From Flavobacteriales bacterium (GTDB taxonomy: Bacteria > Bacteroidota > Bacteroidia > CAIKAF01): a stretch of 41,501 nt of DNA. The stretch is taken from positions 1-41,501 of the forward strand of contig JANWKQ010000100.1 of assembly GCA_025451295.1 (NCBI GenBank), in the 5' to 3' direction. This document shows positions 16,851 through 26,332 of the stretch, piece by piece; the stretch's first letter is position 1; each line of letters starts with the position of its first letter. Position numbers and translations under genes: made by a program. The notes under the pieces are model-generated. The model saw only the letters and a list, made by a program, of their open reading frames with translations. It was not told where the DNA came from and did not search any database.

Positions 16851-18599
16851 TTAAACCAAGGACATTTTGGGAATAGCATCAATCAGCTTGCGGGTGTATT
16901 CCGAAGCAGGAGAATGATAGATCTGATCTGCTTCACCAATCTCTTCAATTTTTCCCTGGCTCATTACAGCAATACGATCACTGAAATGTTTTACCACTCC
17001 CAGATCATGAGAAATAAAAATATAGGAAAAATGCTCTACTCTTTTAAGTTGCTGGAGGAGATTGAGGATTTGTGCCTGAACACTTACATCCAATGCAGAG
17101 ACACATTCGTCACAAACAATAAATTCAGGTTTAACAGACAAGGCCCTTGCGATAACGATCCGTTGTCTTTGCCCTCCGCTAAACTCATGTGGATACCGAT
17201 CATAATGTTCGGGCTGGAGGCCCACTTTTTCCAACAGCTCAATAGTGGCTGTTTTGCAGGCTTTTTTCGACGAATGGATTTTATGAACAAGCATTGGTTC
17301 GGCGATGGCTTCTCCAATCCTCATAATGGGATTTAATGAAGAGTAGGGGTCCTGAAAAACAACTTGCATTTTTTTTCTGAGCTGTCTCATCTCTCCTCCA
17401 GAAAGATCCAGTATGTTTTTTCCGGCATAGGATATTTCACCCGAGGTGGGTTCAAGCAATCGAAGTATCATTTTACCCAGGGTAGATTTTCCAGAACCGC
17501 TTTCTCCAACCAACCCGAGGGTTTCTCCCGGATATACAGAAAAGCTAACCTGATCTACCGCAGTAATATGATCACGACCGAATCCCAGCCCTGGACGCCT
17601 CACAGAAAAAACCTTATGAATGTTTTTTAAACTGAGGATTGGTTCTTTTTGATACAAGGCTTCATGTCGGAGCGCTCTTTCTTCTTTGGATTCAAGCAGG
17701 TTTTTGTTTTGAGGATCAGCAGTAAAACCAGTTGGAGAAAAACTACCATCTTCATTTTCTTTCATGAAATCTTTGATGGTTGGTAAGGATTTCCACCTCA
17801 CCTTAAAATCAGGCTTACATGCAAGCAACCCTTTTGTATAAGGATGTTGTGGATTCCGTAAAACATCAGCGGCCTTTCCAATTTCCACAATTTTCCCTCT
17901 GTACATGATCGCGACCTGATGGGCCAGCTCGGAAACAATGCCCAGATCGTGTGTAATAAAGATCATACTCATGCCGAATTCCTGCTGAAGATCTTTCAGT
18001 AATTCCAATATGCTTTTTTGCACCGTTACATCCAATGCCGTGGTTGGCTCATCCGCAATCAACAGACTCGGCTGACAGCTGATCGCCATCGCAATCATGA
18101 TCCGTTGCTTTTGACCACCGCTGAGTTGATGTGGATAGGTATAATAAATATGTTCGGGTCGCGGTAATTTTACTTTTTCGAACAGCGCAATGGTTTTTTG
18201 TTTGGCTTGCTGCCGGTTCATTCCCATATGTAACCGAAGACTTTCGGCGACCTGTTCACCACATTTAATAACAGGGTTCAAAGAGGTCATAGGCTCCTGA
18301 AAAATCATGGAGATCTCCTTTCCCCGGAACTTTCGCATTTCTTTTTCCGGAAGCTTTAAAAGATCAGTAAACTTTCCATCTTTTTGAAAATTTATTTTGC
18401 CTGTTATACTTGAAGATGATTCATTCAGCAAACGAAGAACAGACAATGAAGTAACGGACTTTCCAGAACCGGATTCTCCAACAATGGCCAACGTTTCTCC
18501 TTTGGTAATCGAAAACGACACATCATTCACCGCCACAAAACTACGCCCCTCTGTTTTAAAGGAGGTTATTAGATTTTTTATGTTCAGTAGTTCTTCCAC
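16851..18599 (-). CDS. Fused two-domain ABC ATPase of the oligopeptide/dipeptide type (DppD-DppF fusion)
   Basis: A 582-residue protein with two complete ABC ATPase domains. The first has Walker A GESGSGKS (41-48), signature LSGGQKQR and Walker B LLIADEPT. The second has a repeated GESGSGKS, signature FSGGQRQR and a Walker B reading FIVCDEC. Between them lies the oligopeptide-type C-terminal extension (HPYTKGLLACKP). The architecture matches fused GsiA/DppDF-like ATPases that energise peptide or glutathione uptake or export. No permease or binding protein adjoins it. The start is GTG 18599-18597, directly after the TAG of the upstream lipoprotein gene, so the two are translationally coupled. 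Confidence 0.92.
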   Translation of the reverse strand: MEELLNIKNLITSFKTEGRSFVAVNDVSFSITKGETLAIVGESGSGKSVTSLSVLRLLNESSSSITGKINFQKDGKFTDLLKLPEKEMRKFRGKEISMIFQEPMTSLNPVIKCGEQVAESLRLHMGMNRQQAKQKTIALFEKVKLPRPEHIYYTYPHQLSGGQKQRIMIAMAISCQPSLLIADEPTTALDVTVQKSILELLKDLQQEFGMSMIFITHDLGIVSELAHQVAIMYRGKIVEIGKAADVLRNPQHPYTKGLLACKPDFKVRWKSLPTIKDFMKENEDGSFSPTGFTADPQNKNLLESKEERALRHEALYQKEPILSLKNIHKVFSVRRPGLGFGRDHITAVDQVSFSVYPGETLGLVGESGSGKSTLGKMILRLLEPTSGEISYAGKNILDLSGGEMRQLRKKMQVVFQDPYSSLNPIMRIGEAIAEPMLVHKIHSSKKACKTATIELLEKVGLQPEHYDRYPHEFSGGQRQRIVIARALSVKPEFIVCDECVSALDVSVQAQILNLLQQLKRVEHFSYIFISHDLGVVKHFSDRIAVMSQGKIEEIGEADQIYHSPASEYTRKLIDAIPKMSLV

Positions 18600-19097
18600 C
18601 TATTGATCTTTCATTGTTGAATCACGGTCTTGTGATAGAATAAATCTAACCTTTCCCATCATTGCCTCCCTGCTTTCATCAAAAAGACTTGCATAAAAGC
18701 CCTCTTGTTTCCAAAAAATGATACCCGCCTTGGTATAGGATTTCCCAAGGATCTTATCATATCTTTTTTGAATGAGCTGAACCATCTTTGCCCCATCTTT
18801 CTCTTCTCCCAGATATGCATCAAACTGAATTTCGGACACTTTATCCTCCTCAAAAATATAGGCCCAGTGGTATTCTTCTGTATCCGAAACATGGTACATA
18901 TACTTGATAATATTACTATCAGGGAATTGCATATAATCTTTATTCTCTGTCTTTAATACATTGTTATACGAATCGCCGATGGTAAGACCTCTGAAAACCT
19001 TTTTCCCAAAAACCTTGTCAATATGCCGTTCAAATGGCTTGCCATTGTTACAGGATATAAGCAGAATAAAAAAAATGAAAATCCATCTTTTTTTCAT
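18600..19097 (-). CDS. Putative lipoprotein, function unknown
   Basis: A 165-residue protein beginning MKKRWIFIFFILLISC, a lipoprotein signal peptide with C16 at the lipobox. The mature part (VFRGLTIGDSYNNVLKTE...EYHWAYIFEEDKVSEIQFDAYL...) has the alternating strand pattern of a small alpha/beta lipoprotein; I do not recognise the family. ATG 19097 overlaps the TGA of the exonuclease gene (ATGA overlap) and its TAG abuts the GTG of the ABC ATPase, so the three genes form one tight operon. Confidence 0.75.
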   Translation of the reverse strand: MKKRWIFIFFILLISCNNGKPFERHIDKVFGKKVFRGLTIGDSYNNVLKTENKDYMQFPDSNIIKYMYHVSDTEEYHWAYIFEEDKVSEIQFDAYLGEEKDGAKMVQLIQKRYDKILGKSYTKAGIIFWKQEGFYASLFDESREAMMGKVRFILSQDRDSTMKDQ

Positions 19098-19819
19098 GGA
19101 ACCATTTTTATGTTTTCTGGTAAAATAAACGGCTCTGCTTTGTATCGCATAAGTACCTGGATAAGTGTAATCACATCCTTATTGCAATATTCCACGATTC
19201 TGTCCAGGTTATCCTCCTCATAGTAAACCTGCCGAACCATACTGCCATCCATATTATCTTTAGGGGATGGGATATTAAAAATATCTGCCAGCAGATCCAG
19301 GGAAACAAAGCTCTTGTAGTCACCAAACTTCCACATCTCCATTGTATCCAGCAGCTGTATCTCTTTGGCATATTTTCCCCGAACGTCCAAAATAGAAGGG
19401 ACTGACAGGCCATTCACTAATAAACGCCGGCTTATATAGGGAAAATCAAATTCCTTTCCATTGTGAGCACATAAGTACCATTTTTGAGGGCTCTGTTCGA
19501 GTTTTTTGATGATCTCCAGAAATTGAGAAAGAATAGTGCGTTCATCATGACCATAGATGGATTTGATGTGCAGCTCGGTGTTCCCATTGACTGTTTTCAA
19601 AAAGCCACTGCTGATGCAAATGATCTTACCAAACTCGCTGTATATACCTGCACGTTCATATAAAACTTCCGGGGTTTGATCCTCGCTTTTTGCCAGAAAT
19701 GAGGCTTTATGATCCCAGAATTTTCGCTTGCCCTCGGGAACCGCTTCGTATGCTTTATACTGAGGTACGGTTTCTACGTCTAAAAACAATACCTGTTCTT
19801 TTTTTACGTCATTCAGCAT
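19094..19819 (-). CDS. Predicted 3'-5' exonuclease, PolB-like DEDDy family
   Basis: A 241-residue stand-alone exonuclease resembling the proofreading domain of family B polymerases (DNA_pol_B_exo2). It shows Exo I FLDVETVP (D14, E16), Exo II CAHNGKEFDFPYISRRL and Exo III IVEYCNKDVI with the DEDDy Tyr and Asp. These residues bind two metals and remove 3' nucleotides from DNA or RNA. The start ATG is 19819-19817. Its TGA overlaps the ATG of the downstream lipoprotein gene. It is read as the first gene of a three-gene operon; the role in repair or RNA turnover is unknown. Confidence 0.87.
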   Translation of the reverse strand: MLNDVKKEQVLFLDVETVPQYKAYEAVPEGKRKFWDHKASFLAKSEDQTPEVLYERAGIYSEFGKIICISSGFLKTVNGNTELHIKSIYGHDERTILSQFLEIIKKLEQSPQKWYLCAHNGKEFDFPYISRRLLVNGLSVPSILDVRGKYAKEIQLLDTMEMWKFGDYKSFVSLDLLADIFNIPSPKDNMDGSMVRQVYYEEDNLDRIVEYCNKDVITLIQVLMRYKAEPFILPENIKMVP

Positions 19820-19860
19820 AGCTCCGTTTTTTCGGAAAAGTAGAAAAAACTATCCAATTT

Positions 19861-20361
19861 TTAAAAAGAAAATTCTGCCTGCTTGTTAGGATTTACCAAT
19901 TTGGTACTTTGTCTTTCCTCATCCCAATAAACATGTACCATGTTGGTTTGTTCTTCGAGAAAATCAAATAGAAGTGAATTTATGACCGACACTGACCCGT
20001 TAAGAGATGAACAGGAGCCTTCCAAATAACACCAGGTGGATTCTTCTATGTTCTCACATCCAATAAGTGTATATGCTTGTTTTTTCCCATCTATAGAGAT
20101 CTCAAGACGGGCAGAGATATACTTGTAAATAAGATCCAGAAATTCTGTTGCATTCAGTTGTTTCTTCACATCGATCTGTGTGGAATAAACAGATTTGATG
20201 GCTGATTCGAGGTCTTCCGTAAACATACTACAACTTACTTCGAAGTTTTTTTTCTGGCTTGAAATATGGATTTCGGTTACACTTATAAAATAGGGATGAG
20301 CATAATTTTTTTGAAGAAATGAAAACGCCACTAAAAGAAAACAAATGCCTCCTTTATTCAT
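19861..20361 (-). CDS. DUF6702 family exported protein
   Basis: A 166-residue protein with a signal sequence (MNKGGICFLLVAFSFLQKNYA) and the DUF6702-type opening HPYFISVTEIHISSQKKNFE, a beta strand repeated in Bacteroidota homologues, then SCSMFTEDLESAIKS. The mature protein is predicted periplasmic. Function is unknown. The ATG (20361-20359) lies 1 nt after the stop of the delta-60 repeat gene, so the two are co-transcribed. HupE/UreJ-like and M1 peptidase genes sit just upstream in the opposite direction; I recall this trio of families being neighbours in other Bacteroidota, which hints at a shared envelope or metal-related role (inference). Confidence 0.75.
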   Translation of the reverse strand: MNKGGICFLLVAFSFLQKNYAHPYFISVTEIHISSQKKNFEVSCSMFTEDLESAIKSVYSTQIDVKKQLNATEFLDLIYKYISARLEISIDGKKQAYTLIGCENIEESTWCYLEGSCSSLNGSVSVINSLLFDFLEEQTNMVHVYWDEERQSTKLVNPNKQAEFSF

Positions 20362-20362
20362 G

Positions 20363-21883
20363 TTAATTCGATTGAATAATTAGTTTACCTCTGGCTACGG
20401 GTGTATGTTCTTTGGCGATTTCATAAAAATAAGTTCCAGCAGGCAGATTTGTTTCCACTGTTTCTGTTTTAGCAAACATGGGTTTTTTGTAAACCACTCT
20501 TCCTAAGGCATCGTAAATTTGCAAAGCAATGTTTTTCATATCCAGCTCTTCATTCTCGATCATGAATGTAACAAAAGATGCGGAAGGATTGGGAAACAAT
20601 GTTATTTTTATTTCAAGCACCCCTGTCTGTTCTATGCCTATAAATCCCTCGTGATATCTGGCTACCGCAAAATTGGAGAAAATGTTATCGTTGGCGGATC
20701 CTGCCACCAGAATTTTGCCTCCATCCTGCATAACTACAGCGTTTCCTTTGTCGTTAGAACCGACAGCAAAATCAGTCAACAGGATACCCGCCGTTCCAAA
20801 ACCATTGTCAAGGCTTCCGTCGGGATTGTAACGCACCACCGCAAAGTCATAGACTGAGCCGGTATATGCCGCTCCTGCAAAAACAATTTTTCCATCAGGC
20901 TGGACGGTAACCGCATTTCCATAATCGCCAGTACTAAATACATTCGTTGTTTGCTTTCCATCCAAACTAAAGGAAGGGTCCAACGATCCATTGCTATTAT
21001 AACGGGCAATGGCAAAATCCCCTTGATTAAATCCGGCAGCAATAATTTTTCCGTCACTCTGGATGGCAACGGAATTAGCCTGATCATAAATCGTCCCAAA
21101 ATCTGTTTTAACCTTTCCGTCCAAACTAAAGGTGGAGTCTAAGCTACCATCTGTATTATAACGTGCCAGTGCAAAATCATTGGCAACACCGTAACCGCCA
21201 CTTTCTCCTGCAACCACAATTTTTCCGTCACTTTGCAGAGCAATTGCATTAGCCTGATCAAAAATATTTGCAAAATCTGTTACTACCATTCCGGTTCCTC
21301 CAAACGTGGTGTCCAGGCTCCCGTCTGTATGATAGCGGGCAAGTCCAAAATTGTTATCTGGCCCATCGCCATAATAACCGGCAATGACTATTTTACCATC
21401 CGATTGAATAACGACTCCTTGGCCGGTATCATAATAACTTCCAAAATTGGTAATGACCCTTCCGGCAATGCCAAAGGACAAATCCACGCCTCCGCTATCG
21501 AAAATTCGGGTAAGCACATAGTCTGAACCATTATTTCCGGCCAGTATTATTTTCCCATCACTTTGAATCGCCATTGAATGTAATTCATCATCGCCGAATA
21601 CTTCAATAATGGTAAACCCATCTTCACTAAAACTAATATCCAGGGTTCCGTCATCATTATATCGCGCCACCGCAAAGTCATAACCCAAACCATTAGCAAT
21701 TCCCCCAACCAGGATTTTATTATCAGGTTGGATCAGCATCGTATAGGCTGCACTGCTCATCGATCCAATGGTTGTGGTTACCGTTCCATCTCCGCCAAAA
21801 GTATTGTCCAAAGCGCCTGGTTGAGCACACAAGGACGGATAAAAAAATCCCAAAAAGAGTAGAAAGGTCAGTCTTGTTTTCAT
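20363..21883 (-). CDS. Delta-60 repeat protein with T9SS sorting domain
   Basis: A 506-residue secreted protein. A signal peptide (MKTRLTFLLFLGFFYPSLCA) is followed by seven tandem units of about 50-60 residues, each with a core like IQSDGKIVVAG and FALARYNTDGSLDSTF (delta-60 repeats), then a type A T9SS tail (LFPNPSASFVTFMI...LPAGTYFYEI...RGKLIIQ). Seven such units would suit a seven-bladed beta propeller (inference). It is exported by T9SS; the ligand is unknown. The frame is open to 21913, but ATG 21883 begins the signal peptide. DUF6702 follows after 1 nt. Confidence 0.9.
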   Translation of the reverse strand: MKTRLTFLLFLGFFYPSLCAQPGALDNTFGGDGTVTTTIGSMSSAAYTMLIQPDNKILVGGIANGLGYDFAVARYNDDGTLDISFSEDGFTIIEVFGDDELHSMAIQSDGKIILAGNNGSDYVLTRIFDSGGVDLSFGIAGRVITNFGSYYDTGQGVVIQSDGKIVIAGYYGDGPDNNFGLARYHTDGSLDTTFGGTGMVVTDFANIFDQANAIALQSDGKIVVAGESGGYGVANDFALARYNTDGSLDSTFSLDGKVKTDFGTIYDQANSVAIQSDGKIIAAGFNQGDFAIARYNSNGSLDPSFSLDGKQTTNVFSTGDYGNAVTVQPDGKIVFAGAAYTGSVYDFAVVRYNPDGSLDNGFGTAGILLTDFAVGSNDKGNAVVMQDGGKILVAGSANDNIFSNFAVARYHEGFIGIEQTGVLEIKITLFPNPSASFVTFMIENEELDMKNIALQIYDALGRVVYKKPMFAKTETVETNLPAGTYFYEIAKEHTPVARGKLIIQSN

Positions 21884-22004
21884 AGATAGTTTTTTGTGAT
21901 GCAAATGAACCAAGTATCCCAGGCTTTTCCATAGGGGTTAACCCTGAAACAACTAAGTTATAAAAAAACAGTAAACTTGCTATAACATTTAAACAAATCA
22001 GCCA
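21884..22004. promoter_or_regulatory. Divergent promoter region between delta-60 and HupE-like genes
   Basis: A 121-nt gap driving genes in both directions. It contains a GGGTTAACCC palindrome (21935-21944). Near-matches to -7 boxes occur on both strands (TTCATTTG on minus, TAAACTTG on plus), but none is a full consensus. Confidence 0.4.
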
Positions 22005-22577
22005 TTGAGCGATTTTACATTGTGGTTTACCGAAGGGTGGCGTCATATTGCTGATGTAAGGGCCTATGATCACATTCTTTTTCTGGTCGTTTTGTTCGCC
22101 GGATGTGAACTCAAGGATTGGAAGAAAATGATGTTGCTCATCACCGCCTTTACCATTGGGCATTCTGTAACACTGGCGCTAAGCGTTTTGTCGATCGTTA
22201 AAATCAAAACCAGTATGGTGGAATTTCTCATCCCATGTACCATTTTGGCGACAGCACTTTACAATCTTTTTACCCTCAAAAAAACAGACAGGAATATATG
22301 GTTCAGTTTTATAATGACCATTTTTTTTGGCATGATCCATGGCCTCGGATTTTCAACCCTTCTCAGATCATTATTAGGGAAGCTGCATAATATCACCTTC
22401 CCCCTTTTTTCCTTTAACCTTGGGCTTGAAGTTGGTCAGCTCATCATCATCAGTTTTGTGTTAACGGCTACGATTATCAGTGTTAAGATCTTCAGGATCT
22501 CCAGCCATCATTGGCGTTTTTTCCTTTCCTCGGCTGCATTTGGTATTGCTTTCCTCATGGCGATAGATCGACTTTAA
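22005..22577 (+). CDS. HupE/UreJ-like integral membrane protein
   Basis: A 190-residue protein with about six hydrophobic segments and the HupE/UreJ_2 hallmarks: YDHILFLVVLF near the N terminus (D22, H23), FTIGHSVTLALS in the second helix and FGMIHGLGFS in the fourth. These membrane His residues suit a metal (nickel/cobalt) channel in characterised HupE; the substrate here is unknown. The start is TTG 22005, since no ATG precedes the conserved N terminus and homologues begin with MS-E/D-F. It is divergent from the delta-60/DUF6702 pair and is followed 95 nt later by the M1 peptidase. Confidence 0.83.
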   Translation: MSDFTLWFTEGWRHIADVRAYDHILFLVVLFAGCELKDWKKMMLLITAFTIGHSVTLALSVLSIVKIKTSMVEFLIPCTILATALYNLFTLKKTDRNIWFSFIMTIFFGMIHGLGFSTLLRSLLGKLHNITFPLFSFNLGLEVGQLIIISFVLTATIISVKIFRISSHHWRFFLSSAAFGIAFLMAIDRL

Positions 22578-22672
22578 AGAATTGTTTTTCCAGAATTTAG
22601 ATTCCTTTAACGGATTTTGGAATTTTTTAAAAGGATATTTAAGTAGATTTAGCGACTAATTAAACTGAAAAG

Positions 22673-25024
22673 ATGAGATCTGCACTCCTAACCATTTGTC
22701 TTTTATCAGCTCCTGCTATTCTTTTTTCTCAAAACATACAGAACAATCCCACCTCTAATCATGGGAATAAATTCGAACAGCTGGGAACCATTTTGCCCGA
22801 TCCAAATACTTACAGGACTGCCTCGGGAGCACCCGGACATGAGTATTGGCAGCAAAGAGCGGACTATAAGATCACTGCTTTTTTGAATGAAAAGGATTTA
22901 ATATTAGAAGGCGAAGAGGAGATCACTTATTATAATAATTCTCCGGATGCTTTAAGCTACTTATGGCTGCAGTTGGACGAGAACCAGCATTTACCTGAAG
23001 CGGAAAGCAATAATTTTGATGGAAGTAATGTAGATGCGCCTCTAACAACGGGTGATCTGAACGGTCTTAATTTCAAAGAAAACCTTCAGGGCTATGGTGT
23101 AAATATTATCTCGGTTACAGATGCAAAAGGGAATTCGCTCCCTTATACGATCAACTATACCATGATGCGGGTGGACCTGCCAGCGGTAATAAAAGCAAAA
23201 GGGAAATATGTATTGAAAATCAAATGGAATTATAAAATTCCAGAGCGAATGAAAATAGGCGGCCGGGGCGGATATGAAAAATTTGCGGATGATGGCCAAT
23301 CTGTTTTTACGATCACACAATGGTATCCAAGAATGTGTGTATATAGTGATTTTCAGGGGTGGAACAATAAACAGTTTACCGGCCGAGGAGAATTTGCACT
23401 GGCTTTCGGGAACTTTGATGTGACCATGAAAGTCCCTGCTGATCATATCATAGGAGCTACGGGAGTGTGTACCAACTATTCAAAAGTGCTCACAAAAACG
23501 GAACTTTCAAGGTGGAAACAAGCCCAGACTTCCGATAGTCCAATCCTCATCGTAACCCGTGAAGAAGCATTGGCCAAAGAAAAAAATCCAAATCTAACGG
23601 GATATAAAACCTGGAATTTTAAAGCAGAAAATGTACGCGATTTTGCCTGGGGAAGTTCGAGAAAATTTGTTTGGGATGCGATGGGAATTAAAGTGGATGG
23701 AAAGAAAGTAATGTGCATGAGTTATTATCCGGATGAAGCTTATTCATTATACAGCAGGTATTCAACCAAAGTGGTGGCCCATACCATCAAGGTATATTCT
23801 AAATTTACGATCCCTTATGCTTATCCGGTTGCGATCAGTGTAGAGGCATCCAGTGGAATGGAATATCCGATGATCTCATTTAATTTCGGAAGAACCGAAC
23901 CAGATGGAACCTATAGTGAAGCTACAAAATATGGAATGATTGGTGTGATCATTCATGAAGTGGGACATAACTTTTTCCCGATGATCATTAACAGCGACGA
24001 ACGTCAGTGGAGTTGGATGGATGAGGGGCTCAATACTTTTGTTCAGTTTTTAACTGAGCAGGAATTCGACAATAATTATCCAAGTAGAAGAGGGCCGGCG
24101 AATAAAATGACGGATTATATGAGGTTACCCGCTGATCAGCTGGAACCTATTATGACGAACAGCGAAAACATTATTGGGTTCGGGAATAATGCTTATGGAA
24201 AACCTTGTACGGCTTTAAATATTTTACGTGAAACGATCATGGGTCGCGAATTATTTGATCATGCATTCAAAGAATATTGTAAACGATGGGCTTATAAACA
24301 CCCTACCCCGGCTGATTTTTTTCGCACCATGGAAGATGCATCCGGCATTGATCTCGACTGGTTCTGGAGAGGGTGGTTTTACGACATTCAGCCGGTGGAT
24401 ATTTCGATGGATTCCGTAAAAGCCTATCAGGTTGTATTAGGAGAAACGCTTCCGGTTAAAATGGACACCTTTACCAGAAGAGGAAATAATCGCAAGGAAT
24501 ATGAGCATGTGTCCAGGATCCGCAACAAAGAAAGTGGCATGGTGTTTCTGGTGGACAAGGATACCAGTCTGCGTGATTTTTATTATTTCTACAAACCGGA
24601 AGAAACTGCAGGCAAAGAAATGATTGAAAATCGTTACAGCAACCTGGAGAAATTAGCAACGGAAGATTTTAAAAAATACGAAGGCAAATTTATTTATGAA
24701 TTGTATTTTACAAATAAAGGAGGATTGGTGATGCCCATCATTATTCAATGGAATTTTAAGGATGGCACCAGTGAAGTTGAACGTATCAGTGCCTATATCT
24801 GGCGTAAGGATGAACAGAATGTGGTAAAGGCATTTGTAAAGGATAAAGAAGTGGAGAGCATAGTATTGGATCCTTATCTTGAAACAGCGGATATTGATAC
24901 AAAAAATAATCAATGGCCTCAACTCCCCAAACTAACCAGGTTTGAATTGTTCAAGAACAAGACAACAGTTCGTGGCGGCAATAATGCCAATAATCCTATG
25001 CAAAAGGCAAAGATGACCAATTAG
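22673..25024 (+). CDS. M1 family metallopeptidase (aminopeptidase N-like), exported
   Basis: A 783-residue gluzincin. A signal peptide (residues 1-19, MRSALLTICLLSAPAILFS) and a beta-rich N domain are followed by the catalytic domain with the zinc site HEVGHNFF (H428, E429, H432) and, 18 residues on, E451 in WMDEGLNTF. The exopeptidase motif SSGMEYPM stands where GAMEN is in aminopeptidase N. The C-terminal part (about 590-760) is beta-rich. It is expected to cleave N-terminal residues from peptides in the periplasm; substrate preference is unknown. No T9SS tail is seen. It converges on the tail-fibre-like gene, 25 nt away. Confidence 0.92.
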   Translation: MRSALLTICLLSAPAILFSQNIQNNPTSNHGNKFEQLGTILPDPNTYRTASGAPGHEYWQQRADYKITAFLNEKDLILEGEEEITYYNNSPDALSYLWLQLDENQHLPEAESNNFDGSNVDAPLTTGDLNGLNFKENLQGYGVNIISVTDAKGNSLPYTINYTMMRVDLPAVIKAKGKYVLKIKWNYKIPERMKIGGRGGYEKFADDGQSVFTITQWYPRMCVYSDFQGWNNKQFTGRGEFALAFGNFDVTMKVPADHIIGATGVCTNYSKVLTKTELSRWKQAQTSDSPILIVTREEALAKEKNPNLTGYKTWNFKAENVRDFAWGSSRKFVWDAMGIKVDGKKVMCMSYYPDEAYSLYSRYSTKVVAHTIKVYSKFTIPYAYPVAISVEASSGMEYPMISFNFGRTEPDGTYSEATKYGMIGVIIHEVGHNFFPMIINSDERQWSWMDEGLNTFVQFLTEQEFDNNYPSRRGPANKMTDYMRLPADQLEPIMTNSENIIGFGNNAYGKPCTALNILRETIMGRELFDHAFKEYCKRWAYKHPTPADFFRTMEDASGIDLDWFWRGWFYDIQPVDISMDSVKAYQVVLGETLPVKMDTFTRRGNNRKEYEHVSRIRNKESGMVFLVDKDTSLRDFYYFYKPEETAGKEMIENRYSNLEKLATEDFKKYEGKFIYELYFTNKGGLVMPIIIQWNFKDGTSEVERISAYIWRKDEQNVVKAFVKDKEVESIVLDPYLETADIDTKNNQWPQLPKLTRFELFKNKTTVRGGNNANNPMQKAKMTN

Positions 25025-25049
25025 TTTTGTCTTTGCTACCGCTAAAATT

Positions 25050-26327
25050 TTACTGACCCAGATAAATAAATGTATTTACACTTAAGTACGAAGGTGTAGA
25101 ATTGATCGACGTTCCGGAACCACCGCTGCTTACGCTTACTGTATGCGTATGACTACCAGTGGTCGAGGAGGTAGTAGAAGCAACATCTACTGTATGAACA
25201 TGGTCTCCATTAGCCTGTATATCTCCATTGTCCTGGGTTAATTGTCTGCGATCGGTGGTTCTGAAACCCATGTGCACCCCGGTTGGAGGAGCCGCAGGCC
25301 AACCCTGAGCGTCGGCATTATTTACATCACAAAGCGCCGTATAAAAGCTATGCCCGTGAGATCCATTGGTGGTGGTATTCACAGCAGCCGGATCTACGGT
25401 ATGTGCATGATCACCATTGGCGGCAGCTGTTCCTGTAAAGTTAACACTCGGCAAATTGTTTTGACTCAGCGTGATTGAATTGGTTCCACCAGTGCTTCCG
25501 TTTGGACCAATATCTGCCAGGAATCTGTTAGCCGCATTCGGAAGATTAGCTACAATACCCAATGATGCAGCGTTGGCTTGTGCATTGGCAGGTAATAAGG
25601 TTAAAGCCCTACCATCCACCAAATACCAACCGTTATGATCTGCATTCTGGTAACCATGCTTAACATCACCTACGGTGATAGCGGTTGAACTGATCACATT
25701 AGAAGCAATATTAATACCTGTTCCTGCCGTATAAACGTTTACAGTATCATTATAAGACCCACCGCCATTGCTTAGTGTAACTACTAATCCGGTTCTCGAA
25801 ATCGTTTGTAATTCATTGGTAACTGAACCATCTACTTCACCGGTAATATATCCGGCATCATTGGTAAAGGCACTTACATTCGTTGGCGTATTGGTAAGAT
25901 CATTATAATCACCGCTGAATCCGTTTTCTGCGGTCTTTGCATAAAGGGCATAAGGAACACTCAGGAGCTGACTTGTTCCGGTGATGGTATATGCAGTTCC
26001 TCCTGTGGGATCCGTTTCTGTTTTTATGAAATAAGGTCCGCCAGCCCAGTTAATGGTGCTGAAATTTCCTGAAACCACCACACCTCCACCAATTTCAATA
26101 GTTACTAAACCATTCGTATTGGAAGTAGGGGTTTGTGTTTCCACATATACCGAAGGGCCACTTGCAGATCCCTGCAATATGCTGATCTGCATTCCAACAG
26201 GAGAGCCAACAATTAGATTGTTGGTGGCATTTCTGATCACCGCCTGGTAACTCATTCTGGATGGAGCCTGTGCAAAGGCAAACGATGCAAATGAGATGAA
26301 TGATAAAAGGATAAATATTTTTTTCAT
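25050..26327 (-). CDS. Secreted protein with phage tail-collar/fibre-like C-terminal domain
   Basis: A 425-residue protein with a signal peptide (residues 1-19) and the common Bacteroidota N domain (APSRMSYQAVIRNATNNLIV to about 135). A low-complexity Asn/Thr/Gly spacer (136-215) leads to a C-terminal region like phage tail collar and tail-fibre proteins: HNGWYLVDGRALTLLP (231-246), LPNAANRFLADIG and the closing TPSYLSVNTFIYLGQ. Four HxH pairs (H307/H309, H324/H326, H376/H378, H393/H395) sit in GDHxHT/GSHxHS contexts, as in T4 fibre-tip proteins that bind metal in a trimer. It has no T9SS tail of its own. ATG 26327 is 5 nt after the stop of a small T9SS gene. Confidence 0.85.
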   Translation of the reverse strand: MKKIFILLSFISFASFAFAQAPSRMSYQAVIRNATNNLIVGSPVGMQISILQGSASGPSVYVETQTPTSNTNGLVTIEIGGGVVVSGNFSTINWAGGPYFIKTETDPTGGTAYTITGTSQLLSVPYALYAKTAENGFSGDYNDLTNTPTNVSAFTNDAGYITGEVDGSVTNELQTISRTGLVVTLSNGGGSYNDTVNVYTAGTGINIASNVISSTAITVGDVKHGYQNADHNGWYLVDGRALTLLPANAQANAASLGIVANLPNAANRFLADIGPNGSTGGTNSITLSQNNLPSVNFTGTAAANGDHAHTVDPAAVNTTTNGSHGHSFYTALCDVNNADAQGWPAAPPTGVHMGFRTTDRRQLTQDNGDIQANGDHVHTVDVASTTSSTTGSHTHTVSVSSGGSGTSINSTPSYLSVNTFIYLGQ

Positions 26328-26332
26328 GATGT

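Noticed and set aside
20363-21883. Regularly spaced repeated DNA segments, considered as a CRISPR or satellite array
   Set aside because: They are coding delta-60 protein repeats with diverged copies, not identical repeats with unique spacers.
25050-26327. Tail-fibre-like gene as evidence of a prophage
   Set aside because: No capsid, terminase, integrase, lysis or other tail genes are near, and the protein has a signal peptide and a host-type N domain.
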